Shown: piece after piece, positions 23,432 through 36,800 of the stretch
Numbering within the stretch: the first letter of the stretch is position 1
How the letters are laid out: every line of letters begins with the position of its first letter
Source: Cryptomeria japonica
Taxonomy: Eukaryota > Streptophyta > Pinopsida > Cupressales > Cupressaceae
Assembly (NCBI RefSeq): GCF_030272615.1
Contig: NC_081413.1
Location: 337,213,302-337,277,301, forward strand
Direction of reading: 5' to 3'
Length of the DNA: 64,000 nucleotides
Translations under genes and position numbers: made by a program
Notes under the pieces: generated by a model
Seen by the model: the letters and a program-made list of their open reading frames with translations, nothing else
Database searches by the model: none
Told to the model about the DNA's origin: nothing

Positions 23432-23576
23432 GTCCTGCGCTCGTATCTTAGATGAATCTGCAATCCTGCTGCAACTATACTACTATTATTGGAGCTTAGG
23501 AAATTTTTTTCTCCAATGCGCTCATATCTTGGACAAATCATTGATTGATTTGTGTAAGATATGAGTGCAGGACCAC
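23432..23576. repeat. Inverted repeat, 29-bp arms, possible small MITE
   Basis: tggtcctgcgctcgtatctt at 23432 and, on the opposite strand, tggtcctgcactcatatctt ending at 23576 form imperfect arms around about 87 bp. Two further gcgctcatatct motifs lie inside (near 23519) and just outside (near 23602). No clear target duplication was found. Confidence 0.5.
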
Positions 23577-24929
23577 ACCATAAAAAACCTTAGTACATTA
23601 TGCGCTCATATCTAGGGGCAGCATCCTTTGTGGGGTCTAAGGACGATGCCATCAAGCCCAAATTATGGCCTTTGAGAGAACCTTCATGACACATGCCATT
23701 TTTCATAATTTTATTGTTTTAAACGAAGCTCAAAGAGTCAAGACTCCAAACCCTTAAAAATGTGAGTATTGGAGTCGTAGAGTAATATGTAGGTCCTAAC
23801 TTCATTTTTTGATTTCTCTCTCTTTCTTTCTTTTTTTTTCCATTGTTCTATGGGATACGTCCTCCCACTGTCCCCCTCACCAAAAAAAAATAATTCATTT
23901 GTTTCTGGGGCAGGGACATTTCAGAGTGGGAAGACTTGGGGAGAATGCCCTTCCATTCTACCATCCCACCATCACCACCATGTACCCGAGGACATTTTCT
24001 GGGATGTCTCTCTCAAAGATGGAAAATTTCTAGGATGTTTCCCTATTTTGGAGATGATGTTGAGACTTAAGGACATCCCTGATGTGCTTAGACTCCCAGG
24101 TATCTCTTAATTGCACTTGAGGCTACCAAGAATTTCGCATGGTAGATAAGTCAAAAGTCCATTTTAAAAAAAAATCAAAATTTCTTGTGGGAATTTTGTG
24201 CTGCAAATCCTAATCCTAATGGTTTATGAGCCTCATCCACACCCTAAGCAAACAATTAGAAAAAGGTATCTAAGTCATTCCAAATCACACCCAAGTTTCA
24301 ACAGTAAGGCTGAAAGTTGTAATAGTAAGCTGAAGCTTGCAAGAGAGAGAAACATTGTGAGAGAATTGGGAAGAGTGCGACTAATAGCAAGTGTTAAGTC
24401 TTCATCAATCAATCATTGAATAAACACATTCTACAAACCTCAAGATAATCTTAGGCTCCTCATGATTTATCATCAATTTAGTAATATTAATTGAGTAATT
24501 ACTTTTGTGTTTAATGTGACCTAGAGTAAAAAAACAAAACTGGAATTTTATTTGATAAAGATTGAAGAGTAAAGATTCATATTTTCACATATCCTTTACT
24601 TTTGTGCTTCATGCAAACTAAAGTGAGAAAAAAAAGTCTGTCTTTAGCCTATGAATAATTCATTATTTAATGACATTATGACATGTATGGTAACCGTAAG
24701 TTTTATTTTTTGTAGTGTCACTATGATTTCTACTTCTCACTACATGAGTGCTAAAGAGGGTTAAGAAGCATTGATGGGGTTCAAGTGGAGACTTGAAGTA
24801 CAAATGTGGCGGGGTGGCGGGGGGGTGAGACATCTAGTTCTTTTGCGAGTGCACATTTTAGTTTCCCTTCCAAATTAGTATATGACTTTGCTAAGGGTCC
24901 AATTGATAATAAGTTGCCTTTAAATCAAT
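23577..24929. other. Spacer, no gene recognised
   Basis: Contains a block with repeated ggac/gggac phrases (23860-24110), of the type seen in some plant MITEs, and otherwise AT-rich DNA. No coding region supported. Confidence 0.4.
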
Positions 24930-26438
24930 TTGCAACTAGATTAGTAGCAAAATCTAGGCAATGAGGAGCACTAGGCTACGTGGTTGTCATTTCTACCAAC
25001 TTGAATTTGAAGGCAACATCACAAGAGTTAATGCATCCCTTTATGTCAAAGGCAAAGATGTAGGAGTATATATTGTCACTTGAAAAAATAATTGAAATAA
25101 AGAGATTATGGGTTTATTTTGATGACCAAAATCTTGTACCTATTGATTTGCCATGAGTGCTCCTCCTACAAGTGCTTCCCTAGATCCACAAGTGTCAACT
25201 CATTCTACTTTTCCATCTATTTTAGGGGTAGACATAACAAAGCCAAAGGGGAAACATAGAATAATCATAAGTGATGCTGCAAACATGGCGGCAATGTTAT
25301 TCAATGTGTAGAATCAAAATGAGGTAGACAATGTCATTGATAAATTTTTATTTGCAAATGATATTCCATTCCATGCGGTTAACTCTCATTATAAAGAGGT
25401 TGTGGCAAAAGTAATGAAAGTAGGACCATTAATGTACCGCTAGGGCAGGTAAAATGAGGACACCAATTTTGGATAAGAACTATTCAAGATTAATATTCTA
25501 ATGGAGAAAATGAAAGCGAACTAGCGCATTAGTGGATGCAACATAATCATTGGATGGGTGGACTAGTAGACATTCTCCACTCATCAACATCATGGTCACA
25601 TGTACAAGGGGACCTTACTTCCTTAGGGTCATTGATTGTTTAGGACACCACAAGGATGCTAATTTTTATTTCTAAATCCTTAGAGATGCCATTGAGGAGG
25701 TTGGGCAAGAGAATGTGGTGCAACTACTGACAAATGCAACATATGTGTGCAAAGTTGTTGGGAAATTGATTGGGGGCAACTTACAAGTATATTTCATAGA
25801 TTCCTTGTAGTGTGAAGCCATGAATAATGGAATTAAAGACATGGGCAAAATTAGATGGGTCAAAGAGGTGGTTAGCAATGCTAGAGGTGTGGATATGTTT
25901 ATTTGCAACCACCATACTTAACATGCACTTTTCAAGACCACCTCTAAGAAAGATCTTTTGGAAAATGTAGAGAAAATACATGCATCATACTTCATCCTCT
26001 TGGAGAGTATGCTTGAGTTGCAAGAGGCATTGCAACTAATGGTCACAACAATAGAGTGAAACTAGTGGTCGATTTTAAGTCAAAGCATGGGAGGAGGGTG
26101 AAGGGTGTGGTGAACAATGGCACTTCTAGGCTGAGGCAATGTACATTTTTACCATCTTTATTGTAGTCTTTAGAGAGATTAGATATGATGATACAAATGG
26201 ATCTAGCCTTAGAGAGGTGTATGAGTGCATTGAAATTATGCTTGACCATATAATGACCATTGTACAAGAGAAAGACCCCACATTAGTGTTCTACAATGAA
26301 CACATTTGAACATTCGTTACTATTGTGTAAAGATTATCACTCCCTTGCATATGGCTGCATATGCATGGAACCTAAAGTGGTATGTCCAAAGGCATGGTGT
26401 AATTTACCCTTAAAAAGGAAGTTGAGGTGAAGAGGCAG

Positions 26439-27677
26439 TGTTAGCAACAACGAAGAAGGAAGACTGAGAGGGGGGGGGGGGGGGTGGTGAATCAGTCTTC
26501 ATTGGAATCACAAACTTAATCACAAAACATAGATCTGATAAACTGTAGTAATACGATACTTAAGCAAATTAACACAACACACAACACCAATATTTTGATG
26601 TGGAAAACCCGGTTAAGGGAAAAACCACGGTGGGAACCTACCCACAGTAAGATGATACTTTGCAGTAGTATGTGAAAATGTTACAATGGGGAATGCACAT
26701 GCATTCATGCACACTGCCTAGAGCTCACTGCTCAAATATAATGGCTCGGAAGGCTACAACCCTCAGGGAAGTCTCACTGACTTACAATAAGATTCGGAGT
26801 ACAATCCGGAAGAAATGAACTGAAAGAATAGCATCTCCAAATGCCTGATTACAGTTCCGGTTAAGCACAAATGTCTGTCCTGCAACACCAATCTCACCTC
26901 AAACTCAACACCGAAGGATAAATCACTTGTTCACACACAAACCTCTCTTTGATAATGCAGACACAACGACACCCAAATTACATGACTATATTACCTATAT
27001 ATACAATTCATCAACCTTGATAACAAGGTTGACTAAACCCTCAAGCCTCAATTACAAAATTACATCACACGATACAAAGATCGACCACCAGACCAATATA
27101 AAGGTTTTCATAGCATAACATGGTCCTAAATCAAATTCCCAAACGCACAGCTCCACCAAAAATCATGGCAAGATCAACCGCATCATGCTTCACCACCAGA
27201 AATACCGCATAACACGAAAAATCATCACCGATTGATAGAAACCACCAAAAAATCGTACAACGATCAATGCGGATCACCAAAACAAATAGGTCACGACTAG
27301 GAAACACCGGCAAGCATGTTAGAATCATCCAGAAGAATTGCACCACCATCGCTTTTCAAATCTTCATCGGTCAACATCTGAAAGCTCAAGAACACAACCA
27401 CTCATCAACTGTCACGAAGAAAGATAACTTGCGGAGCACCAAATCACAAACCATCTGAAAAGAAGATACACAAGATCATCCAAAACAATATCCCAAAATC
27501 TCAACACCAGATCTGATCACACCGGAATATACCGGAGGATATACCGAAATTTGCAAAATAGTGATCAACAAACCAACACTACAAACCGGATCATAAGATC
27601 TTCCCAATCTGCAATCACCAGAGAAAATCACAGGAATATGTTAACATCAATGACAACAACATATCCTAGCAGCAACA
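26439..27677 (+). mobile_element. LTR-like insert in the hAT pseudogene
   Basis: It starts tgttagcaacaacgaag and interrupts the transposase remnant. It carries the G-tract hairpin (26459-26500), then gtggaaaacccggttaaggg and text about cctagagctcactgctc. These phrases are shared in order with the 1-kb repeats at 49886 and 56386, so all three are one family. The right end (near agcaaca, 27677) is an estimate and no target duplication was identified. No protein is encoded. Confidence 0.5.
26459..26500 (+). repeat. Hairpin with G-tract loop (copy 1)
   Basis: gaagactga at 26459-26467 pairs perfectly with tcagtcttc at 26492-26500. The loop holds a run of 15 G (26470-26484). Confidence 0.75.
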
Positions 27678-28215
27678 ATGACCAACAACTTCCAACAAGG
27701 TATTCATGAAAGCTATTCGGAAGATATATGATTCTACATAGGCCAACATAATTTAGAAGAGGACAAAATTTGACTCTTAGGGATATATAGAAGAGGCCAA
27801 AATGGTTAGGGATAATATGGTACAAAGGATCCAATTCTATGGCGGACTTTGCACAAACTTAATTCTTTGACAACCACACTAGCCATTCATCTACTACCCC
27901 AAGTTTCTAGTTCTTCTATTGTTGAAAGGAATTAGTCTATTTATTGTGTCATTCACTCCATTGAGGATTTGACTTTCTAGAAGGGTGGACAAGTTTGCAA
28001 TTGTACATGACACCTTGTGTCTCATTGATTGCAACATGCTTATGGGCAAGGAGAGTCCAATAGTTGAATAAAATTCAGAGCTTGAGGAGCCAAAAATAAT
28101 TTAATGAAGATTAGACAAGGTTTGTTGGTATTTTTTTGGAGCTTACCCTTGAGGAGTCTAGTAGTTCAAGTGATGAGTAAGTTGGCATGGACTTTGCAGA
28201 TGAGTGATGATTTGT

Positions 28216-31200
28216 GAGGCATTGGGCCATTGGCCAATTGTATTTTTGAATGCAATTATCATTTTGAATCTAATATAAATATATTGATATTTTAAATTTT
28301 CATTGTTCATTTAATGCAATATCAAATATTTTTTTTCCAAGTTTCATATGTTATTCCTTATATGTATTTTTATCATTGTTTTTAAAGTACTTTACATATT
28401 TACTCCATAATCTTTCTGTCAACTCCAAATTCAGGCCCTTGGTCACCCATCCTCTTGTCTCAAGGCTCTATGGAACATATGTTTTTACTCTTTTTTTTGT
28501 TTTTAGTAGTGTGATGGATGGAATATGGTTGATTGGGAAACTTTTGTAGTAATTGTTCTACTTACAAGTGTTCACTTTGACTTTTATTAGGACTTGTTCT
28601 TCATGGCAATAATCAATGGTATGTTGAAGTTCTTGTATTTGAAGCACATTTTCTAGTGTGACAAATTGTACATTTTGAAGAGGGCTTCCCATTTTGATAA
28701 TGTTTCCAAAAGAGATTATGTTGCCTATTTGTTCATGCACTCATTTTGATTAGCGCTCCACTAGGGCCTCATCTAAAGGTAATATCTTTGTTAAGAATGA
28801 GATGTTTTTTGATACTATTATCTAAGGATAATTTACTATTGGTTGTATTGACCTTTGCAATCGTGGAAATTAGGTTGGAATCCATTCATATAACCATCAT
28901 TGTTGTTAAGTTATAACATTTAGACAAAGCAAAAAAGACACCATGTGGCACACAATGACACCAATGATAAAATTAGGATCCTTATGACCTTCTTCTTACA
29001 TTTTGTAATGACCCCTTTACTTGGCTATTAGAAAACCATCATAAAACTTCAAAAAGTGCATACTCGTTTTTTTTTAAAGACATCAAATCATCTACCCTTT
29101 CAATAGAACATATCATAAGTACATTTGTGCAACATATCAAAACATCATCTCTAGTGCATACAAGTAGATCTTTTAAATTTTTATGTGATGAGAAATATGA
29201 GATAATAGAATAGTTGAACTTTGATACACGATAGAAAACACTTCACATAATTCATTTAATTATCTAGTTCATTAAGATAGATATATTATTTTAATGCAAA
29301 AATCTCTAGATCAAGATCTATATCCCATCACCACTATCTAAATGAATCACAACTATTTAGTAGTTGTGCAAGGTTTAGCAATCCCTAATGCAATGCATAC
29401 ACATTTAGTCTTTCTTATTAGATTTCAAAACCTAATTATAGTTAAGATAATGGACCATAAGTTATTGCACTCATTGATTTGATTCCATACAAATTCTTTC
29501 TTCATTAGACTTGCTTGCATATCTACATTCATGAAATCAAGATCATATACATAGTTCTCTTTCAGTTATTTTTAATATTAGGTTTGGTCATTGATTGTTT
29601 AACTTATAAAAGACATTCAATCTTTATCCATTCTCGATTTAATTGACTAATTGAATAACCTAAAAATACGCTTGAAACTAACAAAATACTATTAATAGAA
29701 AAAATCTTGATATCAATATTCTATTCCAAGATAAAGATAGATCACTATTTTCCTTTCACCCTATGTATTTACTTGGTTGATTTCATATTTGGAAGTACTA
29801 ATTGTTTTGTGACAAATGTTCAATACTTTTTGAGGATCGTATACTTAGACATATCAAAGTACCAATTGTATTAGTAAAAATATTTTATTTTTTACACTAG
29901 TGTCCAAACTAGGAGCTAGTGTTTTGTTTGCATGATCTCTAGCACTAAACATGGGTACTAGATTGTCCTATGGATCTCCAACTCTGTTAATGGGTGTTGG
30001 GGTTTGGTATATGACACAAGCATCCATATTGGGTGTTATTGTCTTGTCTAGATAGGCCACAAGCTTTCCTCTTCAATGATGGCCTCTTGTAAGAAAAATT
30101 AAAGTTTTGTTTGCTTACATATATTCGACAAGTGTTTTATATTCTTCCAATGAACTCATAATTCATTTATGACAATACAATTTTTGAAATTAACTTTTTA
30201 AATTGTCCTGCAGACTACTCAAATTTCATCACTCATTTTCAATTTAAGTTTACTAGAGTTATCTAATTGTTCTAGTGAACATTTTACACTATTTAATTGT
30301 TTGTCAACATGTTTTCTAAACCTCCAATTTATCCAAACTCAAAACTAGGTTTCAACATACAAAAGTGTGATTTCAAATTCAATTTGTTAAATTACAAGTA
30401 CAAGAGGGTATAAATGAGATACTATAAGATAAAACAACACATAATGGTGGTGTCAATGCTAATTTGGTGAGATTCACTATAGCTTCAATTTCTTAATTTA
30501 TGGTTTGATACTTTTGTATTTCTCTCTTTCAAATCTAGGGTTTCATATATGAACATAGTTACATGGTTCGATTGATCACAACAGGTCAATTTTGGTGTAC
30601 AATCTTCACATCTATGATTTCATGCAATTTTACAAGATTTCTATAGTTTCTAGATTTTTTTGTTCTTTAAATTTGAAAAAAATCAAGTGTATTACCCTTT
30701 ACAATTACAATTTCTAGTTAGCATATCATTGATGAATTCAAATTTGTGACTTCGGGTAGAAGATCCTACCCCCATACTTTCCAAAATTTGAAAGTAAGCC
30801 TTTAATGAAACCCCCAATCTTCACTTGAATATTTGAATTCACTAATTGCAATGACAATTCTTGTATTATTTGTAGACAAACAAAGCTTCTAATACTCATT
30901 AAATAATGGTTAACAATGTATTTTCACAATTATTCCTCCTTCAAGTAATCTGATAATACAATCTTATCTAAGTAATCTGATAATACAATCTTATCTTTGT
31001 ATTAATAATTCTTTAATCAAATTTTCAAAACTTTGTCAATTAATTATATAACTATTCTTATTTAAATCATCAAAGATATCAACTCAAGAATATTCTAATA
31101 TTTAATAAATAAATATACTTGATTGAAATACACATATTTAATAATAGCTTTTTTCCTTTTTTCCAAACAATAAATTTTAAATAAGAGATTAAATCAACAC

Positions 31201-33280
31201 CTATGCATAGCATTGTGAATATATTTATTAGTTTTGCCATAGACTCTCATACGTAGAATACTAATGCATTCATTGCATCCAACTTTTTAATTAGTTCAAC
31301 CAATCATTGTACAGAATTAAAAATTTTGAGCAACAATTTTATAGTATATAATTACTTTTTTCATTTAATAATTTAAAAATGTCATTTATCTTTCTTTCTA
31401 TTGGTTCATGTTGAGAATAGTCATTGTAAAAACAAGTTTCTTTTTTTATTTTTATTTTAAAATTTTTGTCAATTAAATCAATGACTTGAATGACATAAAA
31501 TATTTTTTACATCATCATAAAAGTACATTATTGACTTTAACATTATGTTGTCTCCTCGAATGACATTTGTGATGTCATTCATATATATCCAATTAAATAT
31601 ACAATTTAAAAAAAATCTTAAACACTATGCAAAAATTCCCGCCTCTATGCAACAATTATCATATTTTTTAACAATTGATCATATTTAATGTTTTGATTGT
31701 TTTTAATACTTTGTTATTCTTTATGTATCTATTATTTGTATAATAAAGGAATACATTATTATTGTATTAAAAAAATAGATACAATATTTCAAATCTATGT
31801 ATAATAATTTTAATTAAGAACAACTTTTTACTAATTATACTTAATTTACTTTAATAATAATTTTTTTGTCAGGCATTTCAATATGGAATAAAAAAGATAT
31901 TTATTGAAATACATGGCTGTGAATTGTAAAGAAGGGTGCAAGATGCTATAGATAATCTTGACCATCTATGTTTTTAAATTTTAACGTGGCTACTTGCATG
32001 CAATTCTGAACCTAATAAGCCATGTGACTAATATAGAGCATTGAAAAAGAGCAATTAGCTAGAAGAATAACGATGCACATAAATGCTCTATGTTTCCACT
32101 AATCTGACTACAATAATCAACTACTCTACCTAACAATAACTACCCTAACACTTATAGGAAGGAACTTGACGCAATGCATCTCTTGTTTGATTTATAACAT
32201 CTTCAAAAAATTCCAACTATTATACTCCACCAAGGGTAATTGAATAAAAGGTATTTATTGTATTCTTGCTTACCACTCTTTGTAATTATTGTAATTTTCA
32301 ATAGTTCATTCCCTACATATTAATTATCTATTTAAAAGAATATCATAAATTCCAATGATGTAAACGATTATCTAATACTAGTAAACCACTCAGATTAATT
32401 CATCTTACCAAATGAATTACTTCAATCAAAGAATAATCTATCATTAAAAAATCATCCTCAATAGATAAAGTAGCACTTGCACTAGAAGGAAGTGCAATGG
32501 TTATGTTAATGTGTGAGTGCGTGCACATGCATATATACATATTGTTGATCCTTAAATTTTTCACTACTCTAGGAATAAGCTTATGAGAAGTTTAGCAAAT
32601 GAGGGATTAGATGAAGTTTATAGGACTACCTTTGAAATCTTAGAAGCTGTCTTTTCATTTATTTTTGGAGGAAGAAAAGGAATGGAGAGATGCAAAAAAA
32701 GTAAACTTAAATCTAAGGCGATATGCGATAAGGTTAGGAAGACACATAACATGATATTTAGATCCCTCAACGAGAGCACCTATCAAGGCTTCTTAGAGTG
32801 TAAATTAACCCTATTATCTAGAATGATACTTATTCTTTATCAATCTAGCTCATCAAATGACATAATATAACTTCAAATCACAAACATTGCAAATGATTGA
32901 AAGAGTAGAAAACATGATCCAATGTCTTACATACTTATTTTGAAATCATAAAAGTTAGAAACAAAACTTCACAATCTTATATTCATAGTGACACAAAAAT
33001 TCAGAATCATTCATTAAAACATAAATAAACACACAAAAGAGGTAAAATAGGAACAATTTGGTATGTCTTCCTTCATTAATGAAATTAAAAAATTAAGCTA
33101 AGATCTGAGCATAATAACAATATCCAAGTCTTAAATAGATCCCAATTCCTAAATGCAAAGAGTGATCGTAACAAAAAGTGCCCCTACATATCTGCTGCAT
33201 GTTATCGCCATCATGGAGGGTGTTGCAACCATATTGAATCATTATTACCTCCTCATGCGTGCTACTTGGAATGCTCATCA
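28216..33280. other. AT-rich spacer, no gene recognised
   Basis: Long AT-rich stretch. A 27-bp perfect tandem duplication lies at 30943-30996. A 95-codon frame at 32583-32870 has no family signature, and I do not call it a gene. Confidence 0.5.
30943..30996. repeat. 27-bp perfect tandem duplication
   Basis: aagtaatctgataatacaat and the following 7 bases occur twice back to back (30943 and 30970). Confidence 0.85.
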
Positions 33281-33285
33281 CTCTC
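33281..33285. repeat. 5-bp target duplication (left) of Ty3 element
   Basis: ctctc precedes the left LTR and recurs at 38828-38832 after the right LTR. Five bases is the usual duplication for Ty3/gypsy integrases. Confidence 0.85.
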
Positions 33286-33774
33286 TGATCAGGATTAAAT
33301 TGGGAAAATATTGAAATCTAATTTTCAAAATTTTCTATGTTTTAGTAAATTGCAATTTTGAGGGTCTTCGGTGCATTTTTGGACAAATGTTGGGAAGAGA
33401 CATCTTCGATGTCTCCAAAATTTGGTTCTAGATTATTTGAATACCTTTCCAACGCATCAAACGGTTTGTAATTCGGAGCTAGGATGAGAAAGTTATGCCT
33501 TCTCAAAGTGGACTAAATTTTATATTTAGTTTTTTTGATAATTTTGATAGTTTTAGTAGTTTAATTGTAATAAACATTATTGTGACTCTTCGTTTCAATT
33601 CCAAGGGATTTGTGTGACCCTTGGGATACATTCGACTTGTATAAACTCCAATTTTGAATAGAATGGAGACAGTTTTTGGCTTGCAATCTTCTTGTTGTCA
33701 ATTTTTGTGTTGAAATCTACAATACCGCAGGTATCACACCAGGTATTGTAATCTGGTTTTCATAAATCAGATCA
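33286..33774 (+). repeat. 5' LTR, 489 bp
   Basis: Begins tgatcaggattaaattggg and ends cataaatcagatca, with TGATC/GATCA terminal inverted bases. It is matched by 38340-38827. Confidence 0.95.
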
Positions 33775-33775
33775 G

Positions 33776-33787
33776 TGGTATCAGAGC
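33776..33787 (+). promoter_or_regulatory. Primer-binding site, initiator Met tRNA
   Basis: tggtatcagagc starts two bases after the 5' LTR and is complementary to the 3' end of plant initiator methionine tRNA, the usual minus-strand primer. Confidence 0.9.
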
Positions 33788-33801
33788 GGGAACGCTCCTT
33801 T

Positions 33802-36800
33802 ATGCCAATTTACACAAGGTCTTCCTACCAAAGATTAGGATTGGATACACAAGATTTGTCAAAATACCCACCTTTGAGATGCACACAATCGAAGATGTCA
33901 GACAATGATGTTAAGAAGTTGGTCGAGGAAGCTTTAAATAAGCAACGAGAGGAGATGATGAGTCAATTTTCAAACCTCCTACAGAAGCAAAAACCCTCTG
34001 AATCTGAAACACCATTTCGTGGAAATACCCCTTTCAAAGTGCAGGTCAATTTCGACATCCCAAATTTTGAAGGAAAGGTCGATGCTGAAGCTGTTGATAA
34101 CTGGTTATCAAAGTTGGATAGGTACTTTTCTGTAAATAATTTCTCAGATGCTGAAAAGATAACATTTGCTCTCCTCAAAGCTGAAACCCATGTGAAATTA
34201 GCATGGGAAACCAAAGTAGCAAACAAAGAACAAGAATCAGTTGCTGAAGATGATTTTATACTATCTCTTGATAAGAAGCCCACATGGGGAGAATTTGTGG
34301 AATATATAAAAGAAGCTTACCTCCCGGAGGATATATATGAACAAAAATACATAGAATGGCAGCTTCTTCGCCAAAGGAGGGATCAGTCTGTGCAAGATTA
34401 CACCAATATATTCCATTCACTTTCAGCAAAACTCGGTATTAATGATTCAGAGAAGCATAGAATTTTAAAATATCGGAGTGGACTTCACAGGTATATTCAA
34501 ACAAAGATGGATTTTTTAAATATTGAGACATTGGCAACTGCCTATAAATATGCTACAAAAATTGAAGAAAAATCCAAGCAAAGATGGAAGAGGGACTACT
34601 TTGCAAACAACAAGCCAAGGGCTGAAGGTGGCAATAAATTTGCAGGGAAACAGGTGACCAAGGAACCTCATTCAAATTCACCCAAGAACACATGGTGGTC
34701 TACTAAAAAGACAGACACAGGCATGTGGTGTGAGCTGCATAGGTCCCCAACCCATAATACAAAGGATTGTCGAAGTATTAAAAATTTGATGACAGAAATA
34801 CGAGGGGAGGAAGCTGAACCTGAATCGCCACCAATAGATAATTCTAAGAAAGAGGAGAATGATTCCATCATAGAAGCAAACCCATATGCCGTAGTTGGAA
34901 CTGCTAAAGTATTTCCCCGTGAAGATGAAGAGAGACTTTTTCATTCACAGATGTGGGTTGATGGAAAGCCTCTACATTTTATTGTTGACAGTGGGAGTCA
35001 AAAGAATTTGATCTCTAGGGAGACAGTCAAAAGATTAAATTTGAAAGTGACAAGACACCCACAACCATACTCTATGGGATGGGTGAATGAGGGACAAGAT
35101 ATTCAAATCAATCAACAATGTCGATTGCCATATTCAATCAAGCCTTTCAAGGATGAAGTGATATGTGATGTAGCACCATTGGATGTATGCGATGTCTTGC
35201 TGGGGCAGCCATACATGTATCAGAGGCATGGGGTGTATGAGTCAAGGCCACGTAGTGTTACAATCAAGCTTGGTGAGAAGAGGTACCGAATACCAGAGGT
35301 ATGTCCAACAAAAACTGCATCTTTAATTAGTGCTAAACAATGTAAACGCTTGATTGCTCAAACTGGAGCTTTTATTGTACTCATGATTCGCCCTGAACAA
35401 ACAAAGTCAGTTGTTCTTAATACACATGCTAAGGTAACAGAGAATCAACAAAATCAAATAGATAAAATTTTGAAAGAATATCACAATGTGTTTACACCAC
35501 CAGTGGGAGTACCAACACACTGTCAAGTCAAGCACTCTATTGATTTAATTCCAGGCACACCGCTACCACATGAGCCAATATATAGGAGGTCAGTTTTGGA
35601 AAATAATAAGATTAAGAGACAAATTCAGGAGTTGATTCAGAAAGGACACATTCGTCCAAGTGCTTCACCTTGTGGAAGTCCAATTGTCCTTGCTAAAAAG
35701 AAAGATGGGACATGGAGGCTTTGTATTGATTATAGAGCATTAAACAAAATCTCTGTTAAAAATAGATATCCAATCCCTCGAATTGATGATTTGTTGGACC
35801 AACTTAGGGGGGCTAAATTCTTTACAAAAGTTGACTTGAAGTCTGGATACCACCAAGTACCAATTGATCCAGCAGATGTGTGGAAGACTGCATTTAAATC
35901 TAAGGAAGGTTTGTTTGAATGGTTGGTCATGCCTTTTGGCCTAACAAATGCCCCAGCCACATTTATGAGATTGATGAATGATGTGCTTAGACCATTCATT
36001 GATTCCTTTGTAGTTGTTTATTTGGATGACATACTCATCTTTAGCAGAACTTGGTCTGAGCATTTGCAGCATGTTGAACAAGTTCTTTCAACTCTGCAAA
36101 AACACAAACTTTATGCCAACATTGAGAAGTGTTCTTTTGGTATGCAGAGTATTCAATACTTAGGGTATATCATTGACATTGAGGGTGTTCATGTTGATCC
36201 AGCAAAGATTCAAATAATTCAAGATTGGCCATCTCCTAAAAATTTCACAGAGCTTCGCAGCTTCTTGGGCTTGGCCAACTTCTATCGTAGATTTGTGTTT
36301 GGTTTCTCACACATATCATGGCCTCTTAATCAATCACTCAGGGGTGGAGCACAAGCAAAATTTCAATGGACAGAGGCAAAACAACAAGCATTTGAGGAGT
36401 TAAAGAAAAGACTATGTTCAGCACCAGTATTGGTCCTTCCAGATCTACACCAAGCATTTGAGATAGAAACAGATGCATCAGATTATGCTCTTGGTGCGGT
36501 ACTCACACAAAATGGGCATCCTGTTGCCTATCACAGTGAAACTTTTTCTGATACAGTACGTAAGTATCCCACCTATGATAAGGAGTTGTATGCCATTGTT
36601 CAGGCTTGCAAACAATGGAAACACTATATACTGGGAAAAGAAACTGTTATACATACAGACCATAAACCACTCCAATTCTTGCAAACACAAGGAAAGCTAC
36701 AGAATGATAGACATTAACGGTGGTCAGTCTATTTACAACAATTTCACCTCAACATTCGTCATAAAAAAGGAAGCAGTAACAAGGTGGCAGATTGTTTGAG

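Larger units (their letters stand above)
24930..28215 (+). pseudogene. hAT transposase pseudogene (DUF659 type), split
   Basis: Pieces of a plant hAT transposase appear in the right order on the plus strand. There is a BED-like segment (FEGNITRVNASLYVKGKDVG, 25000-25065), then CNIIIGWVD near 25540 (normally a D-G-W-T-D type motif). LRDAIEEVGQENVVQLLTNA and KLIGGNLQVYFIDSL, typical of DUF659, follow near 25680-25810. After them come KIRWVKEVVSNARGVDMFIC and LPLHMAAYAWNLKWYV near 26335-26390. The frame is then cut by an LTR-like insert (26439 to about 27677). Beyond it are a weak DP..W segment and SSSSIVERN*SIYCVIHS (27910-27960), the end of the hAT dimerisation domain. Many stops and shifts lie between the pieces. 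The tail is acidic (to about 28210). The element is dead and its terminal repeats were not found. Confidence 0.7.

Noticed and set aside
32583-32870. 95-codon plus-strand frame
   Set aside because: No family signature, no neighbours, and AT-rich DNA where such frames arise by chance.
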